This document shows positions 4,299 to 6,410 of a stretch of 6,410 bases of DNA, piece by piece. The position numbers and the translations under genes were made by a program. The notes below the pieces were generated by a model, which ran no database searches, was not told the origin of the DNA, and worked only from the letters and a program-made list of their open reading frames with translations. The stretch is from Nitrososphaerota archaeon. Its GTDB lineage: Archaea > Thermoproteota > Nitrososphaeria > Nitrososphaerales > Gagatemarchaeaceae. The stretch spans positions 1-6,410 of the forward strand of contig JACQFO010000082.1 of the NCBI GenBank assembly GCA_016200025.1, read 5' to 3'. Position 1 is the stretch's first letter, and each line of letters opens with the position of its first letter.

Positions 4299-4705
4299 TC
4301 GAATCAGACTTCCTGTTCGGGCTCAGGTCGTCCGACCTGCGCCACGACAAGGTCACTGCGGCTCTCAAGAGGCACAAGAAGGGCGACCTTGAACTCACAG
4401 TAATGTCCTCTGCAGTCCTGGAGACGAGGGCCGTAATGTACTCCCGGGGGCTCCGGCCCGCCGAGTCCGAAGAAGCAGTCTCGCTGATGGACACCGCCCT
4501 TGCAGCCTACGGGGTAAGAGAATTCCTCCCGGTAAGGCTAGGCGACGTAGTAGTCGCAGAGCGGCTGAAATCTCAGCGGCCTGACCTCGGCTTCTTCGAC
4601 TCCCTGCACGCAGCCGGTTCGAAAAGGCTCGGAATTCCTTTGCTGACCAGTGAGGGAGTCTATCAGAGAATCGGCTTGCCAGTGCTGGACCTCGACGCGC
4701 TTTAA
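4265..4705 (+). CDS. vapC: VapC-like PIN-domain ribonuclease toxin (module 4)
   Basis: This 146-residue protein reads as a more divergent PIN-domain toxin. Likely active-site acids are D15 (ALVESDFLFGLRSSD), E53 (SSAVLETRAVM) and D112 (LGFFDSLHAAGSKRLGIPLL). The fourth position falls in LLTSEGVY, where S129/E130 replace the usual Asp, so its metal site may differ. The N-terminus has a 10-residue basic extension before the first strand, encoded in the 34-bp overlap with the antitoxin. A purine-rich AGGAAGG (4251-4257) sits 7 bp before the ATG and may serve as ribosome binding site, unlike the other three toxins, which rely on stop-start coupling. It ends 10 bp from the end of the convergent glycosyltransferase gene. 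Confidence 0.82.
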   Translation: MALRKPTQKALVESDFLFGLRSSDLRHDKVTAALKRHKKGDLELTVMSSAVLETRAVMYSRGLRPAESEEAVSLMDTALAAYGVREFLPVRLGDVVVAERLKSQRPDLGFFDSLHAAGSKRLGIPLLTSEGVYQRIGLPVLDLDAL

Positions 4706-4715
4706 CCCGGGCCTC

Positions 4716-6359
4716 TCAAAGAGAGTGAATGATGATCTTGAGCCACTCTGGGAGGAACCCCTTGTACGGGAAGTACCACACGAAGAACGCGAAGACCGCA
4801 GCCAAGTAGGCCAGCGCCAGCCTCCACGGCACCTTCCACCTCGTCAGCAGGAACCCAGCCCCCAGGGCCACAGCCGGCATCGCAGGGAGTATGTAGAACG
4901 GATACGTCGTCCGCCCAGCCAGGTAGAGGACCACGTAGGGGAAGTAGTTCCAGCAGAACCAGACCAACGCCAGGAGCGAAACCCTCACGTCAGCCACCGC
5001 GTACCCTCCTGACACCGTGGCCGGGTCCTCTCCCTCCGGAGACAGTGTCCTCGGCCTCAGCCCCCTCCAGACGCCCACCCCAACCAAGGGCACCCAGAGG
5101 AACGCGGGCCACAAATCGAACATGTTCGACAGACTGTAGTAACCCACCTCCACGTAAGACACGAAGACGCAGAGGTTCGCCCCCGGAGCCGGGTTGGGGC
5201 AGAACCTTACGATGTCCTCGTAGTAGGGGGTCGGCCAGTAGTAGGTCAGCCAGCTCAAGGGCGTTATTTCAACATGGCCCGGCCCGTAGACGTACCCCGT
5301 CCCCACGAGCGACGCCCCGTAGCTCAGCATGTAGCTGACGTGTTCCGTGAACAAAGGAAACGCGCCGGCCGCATACAGCGAGTCGAAGGCCTGCAACCCC
5401 ACCGCGAAGACGACGAGGCCAGAAACGGCGATCTTCCCAGTGGGCACCACCCTCCTCCTCAGCGCCGCGAACCACCCTCCCGCCGAGGCCTTCTCCCCCA
5501 CCTCCCCAGCGAGCATATGGTAGGTCAGCAGTGTCAGCGCCAGGAACACGGCAGTCTCCTTCGTCAGCCCCGCCACCCCGAGCAGAGCCCCTGCCACAAA
5601 AAGCCTGTCGAACCTCCATATCCTCACCCTGTAGAAGTATGCAACGAACGCGAGCAGCGAAAAGAAGACCATGTGGACGTCGATCAGCCCCGCGCTCGAG
5701 TGCACGAAGAACATCGTGTCCAGCGCCAAAAGCAGGGCAGCCACGTACCCCAGGCGCCTGCTCCCCGAGACCTTGACAGCCAGAAGGTACATCAGGGGTA
5801 TCGAGAACGTCCCCAGCAGCACTTGGAAGATCCTCCACCCGAACGTATTGTCCCCGAAGACCGCTATCCCGGCCGCTATGAACCCCTTCGCCAGGAACGG
5901 GTGCTCCAGATTGCAGTCCGACGTCAGGTCGGTGTAGTCCACCGAGCACTGTTTCCCCTTCAGCATGTTCTCCGCCGGCGCCACGTAGTAGGTCTCGTCC
6001 CCTATGCACCCGTTGACCTTGAGGTTGTCCGAATCACAGACCGAGGTCGATGGCACGTTGATGATGTAGAGGTGCGCAGCCAGCGTAGCCGCGACCACCA
6101 CCCCCACCAGCAGGATCGCCTTCCTCTCAGCCGGGTGCCTCAGGTACCCGACCCCCACCGCCCCCATCCCTGCCACAGCTAGAAACGCAACGAAGGCCCA
6201 GAAGAGCACCTCAACGACGGGAAGCAGGGCCCCCCCTGACGCCCCGTCCGCCAGCAGCGCAATGACCAGGGCCCCAAGGCACATCACCCCAGCCTTCGCA
6301 GCCAGGGTCGCCGCCCTCCCAACCCCCAGCGCCCACGGGCCCCCCCCCCCCGCCGCCAC
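4716..6359 (-). CDS. PMT/GT39-like multi-membrane-spanning glycosyltransferase
   Basis: An integral membrane GT-C fold enzyme related to dolichyl-phosphate-mannose protein mannosyltransferases. Such enzymes move a sugar from a polyprenyl phosphate to a protein or lipid on the outer face of the membrane. From the GTG at 6359 it has 547 residues with roughly a dozen hydrophobic segments. After the first three comes an external loop with the acidic pair D121-E122 (GCIGDETYYVAPAENMLKG), the usual catalytic position, then EHPFLAK at 152-158 (family HPPL-x-K motif), D227 in SSAGLIDVHM, GLTKE at 264-268, and PFYILPAMPAVALG at 487-500. The loop has four cysteines. The frame is open to a TTG at 6398, but GTG 6359 is preferred: a TATA-like CTTTTTCTAT lies about 27 bp upstream and a GGAGAGGAGG tract precedes it. 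A 12-G run follows two codons later. Sugar donor and acceptor cannot be told from sequence. Confidence 0.83.
   Translation of the reverse strand: MAAGGGGPWALGVGRAATLAAKAGVMCLGALVIALLADGASGGALLPVVEVLFWAFVAFLAVAGMGAVGVGYLRHPAERKAILLVGVVVAATLAAHLYIINVPSTSVCDSDNLKVNGCIGDETYYVAPAENMLKGKQCSVDYTDLTSDCNLEHPFLAKGFIAAGIAVFGDNTFGWRIFQVLLGTFSIPLMYLLAVKVSGSRRLGYVAALLLALDTMFFVHSSAGLIDVHMVFFSLLAFVAYFYRVRIWRFDRLFVAGALLGVAGLTKETAVFLALTLLTYHMLAGEVGEKASAGGWFAALRRRVVPTGKIAVSGLVVFAVGLQAFDSLYAAGAFPLFTEHVSYMLSYGASLVGTGYVYGPGHVEITPLSWLTYYWPTPYYEDIVRFCPNPAPGANLCVFVSYVEVGYYSLSNMFDLWPAFLWVPLVGVGVWRGLRPRTLSPEGEDPATVSGGYAVADVRVSLLALVWFCWNYFPYVVLYLAGRTTYPFYILPAMPAVALGAGFLLTRWKVPWRLALAYLAAVFAFFVWYFPYKGFLPEWLKIIIHSL
6340..6351 (-). 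repeat. 12-G homopolymer inside the glycosyltransferase start region
   Basis: On the coding strand twelve consecutive Gs span the end of codon 3 to codon 7 counted from GTG 6359 (encoding A-G-G-G-G). Gain or loss of one G would shift the frame right after the start. It may be a real slippage-prone tract or a sequencing/assembly length error. Confidence 0.85.
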
Positions 6360-6380
6360 GCCCCTCCTCTCCCGGCCGTG

Positions 6381-6390
6381 ATAGAAAAAG
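6381..6390 (-). promoter_or_regulatory. Possible promoter of the glycosyltransferase gene
   Basis: CTTTTTCTAT on the minus strand is an A/T-rich patch centred about 27 bp before GTG 6359, the spacing expected for a TATA box of a leaderless gene. It would lie inside the coding region if the TTG at 6398 were the real start. The match to a TATA consensus is only moderate. Confidence 0.35.
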
Positions 6391-6410
6391 AAGGGCAATC
6401 TACCAGATAC

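Noticed and set aside
4713..4725. CTCTC-aaa-GAGAG hairpin at the convergent ends of vapC4 and the glycosyltransferase, as a bidirectional terminator
   Set aside because: The stem is only 5 bp with a 3-base loop, it overlaps the glycosyltransferase stop, and no T tract follows on either strand, so it is not convincing as an archaeal terminator.
5269..6009. 246-codon minus-strand ORF in another frame of the glycosyltransferase
   Set aside because: It is a frame-shifted shadow (G/R-rich) of the real frame, which is continuous and carries the conserved motifs.
5274..6182. 302-codon plus-strand ORF opposite the glycosyltransferase
   Set aside because: It is antisense to a gene with clear family motifs and has a low-complexity R/P/H/Q-rich product, as expected from the complement of GC-rich membrane-protein codons.

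Overview
The window looks like chromosomal DNA from a GC-rich archaeon of the TACK group (Thermoproteota/Nitrososphaerota-like). The reasons are an ESCRT-III/CdvB cell-division protein, a large archaeal PMT-type membrane glycosyltransferase, four VapBC toxin-antitoxin pairs, many GTG/TTG starts, and A/T-rich TATA-like boxes about 26-35 bp before several start codons (leaderless or near-leaderless promoters). No rRNA, tRNA, CRISPR array or transposase gene is visible. The lineage is an inference from gene content.

Layout. Positions 1-52 may hold the last codons of a plus-strand gene. VapBC module 1 (49-728, minus, AbrB-type antitoxin) and module 2 (922-1496, plus, ribbon-helix-helix-type antitoxin) face away from each other across a 193-bp control region. 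cdvB (1541-2191, minus) and a secreted six-cysteine protein (2313-3020, minus) follow. Module 3 (3168-3796, minus, AbrB) and module 4 (4053-4705, plus, AbrB) form a second divergent pair around a 256-bp control region. The minus-strand glycosyltransferase (4716-6359) ends only 10 bp from vapC4. The three host-type genes are all on the minus strand, and the toxin-antitoxin pairs are interspersed among them.

How the parts relate. In each TA pair the antitoxin comes first and the toxin start overlaps the antitoxin end: ATGA in module 1, TTGA in modules 2 and 3, and 34 bp in module 4. Each antitoxin start region carries its own candidate operator, and all four differ: a 7-bp inverted repeat around a TATA box, an 11-bp inverted repeat over the start codon, a GGTACC-centred palindrome, and a TACGGGT direct repeat 20 bp apart. 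This fits four separately autoregulated, unrelated modules. The secreted protein could be a substrate of the protein-glycosylation machinery next door, but nothing beyond proximity shows this.

Most unusual points. (1) A gap-free 78-bp direct repeat (63/78 identical) lies just upstream of cdvB and again in the module 3/4 control region, 1,676 bp apart. It explains no known gene and bounds a segment carrying the secreted protein and module 3. (2) A run of 12 G sits two codons after the preferred start of the glycosyltransferase, as in phase-variable genes. (3) Four VapBC pairs lie within 4.7 kb.
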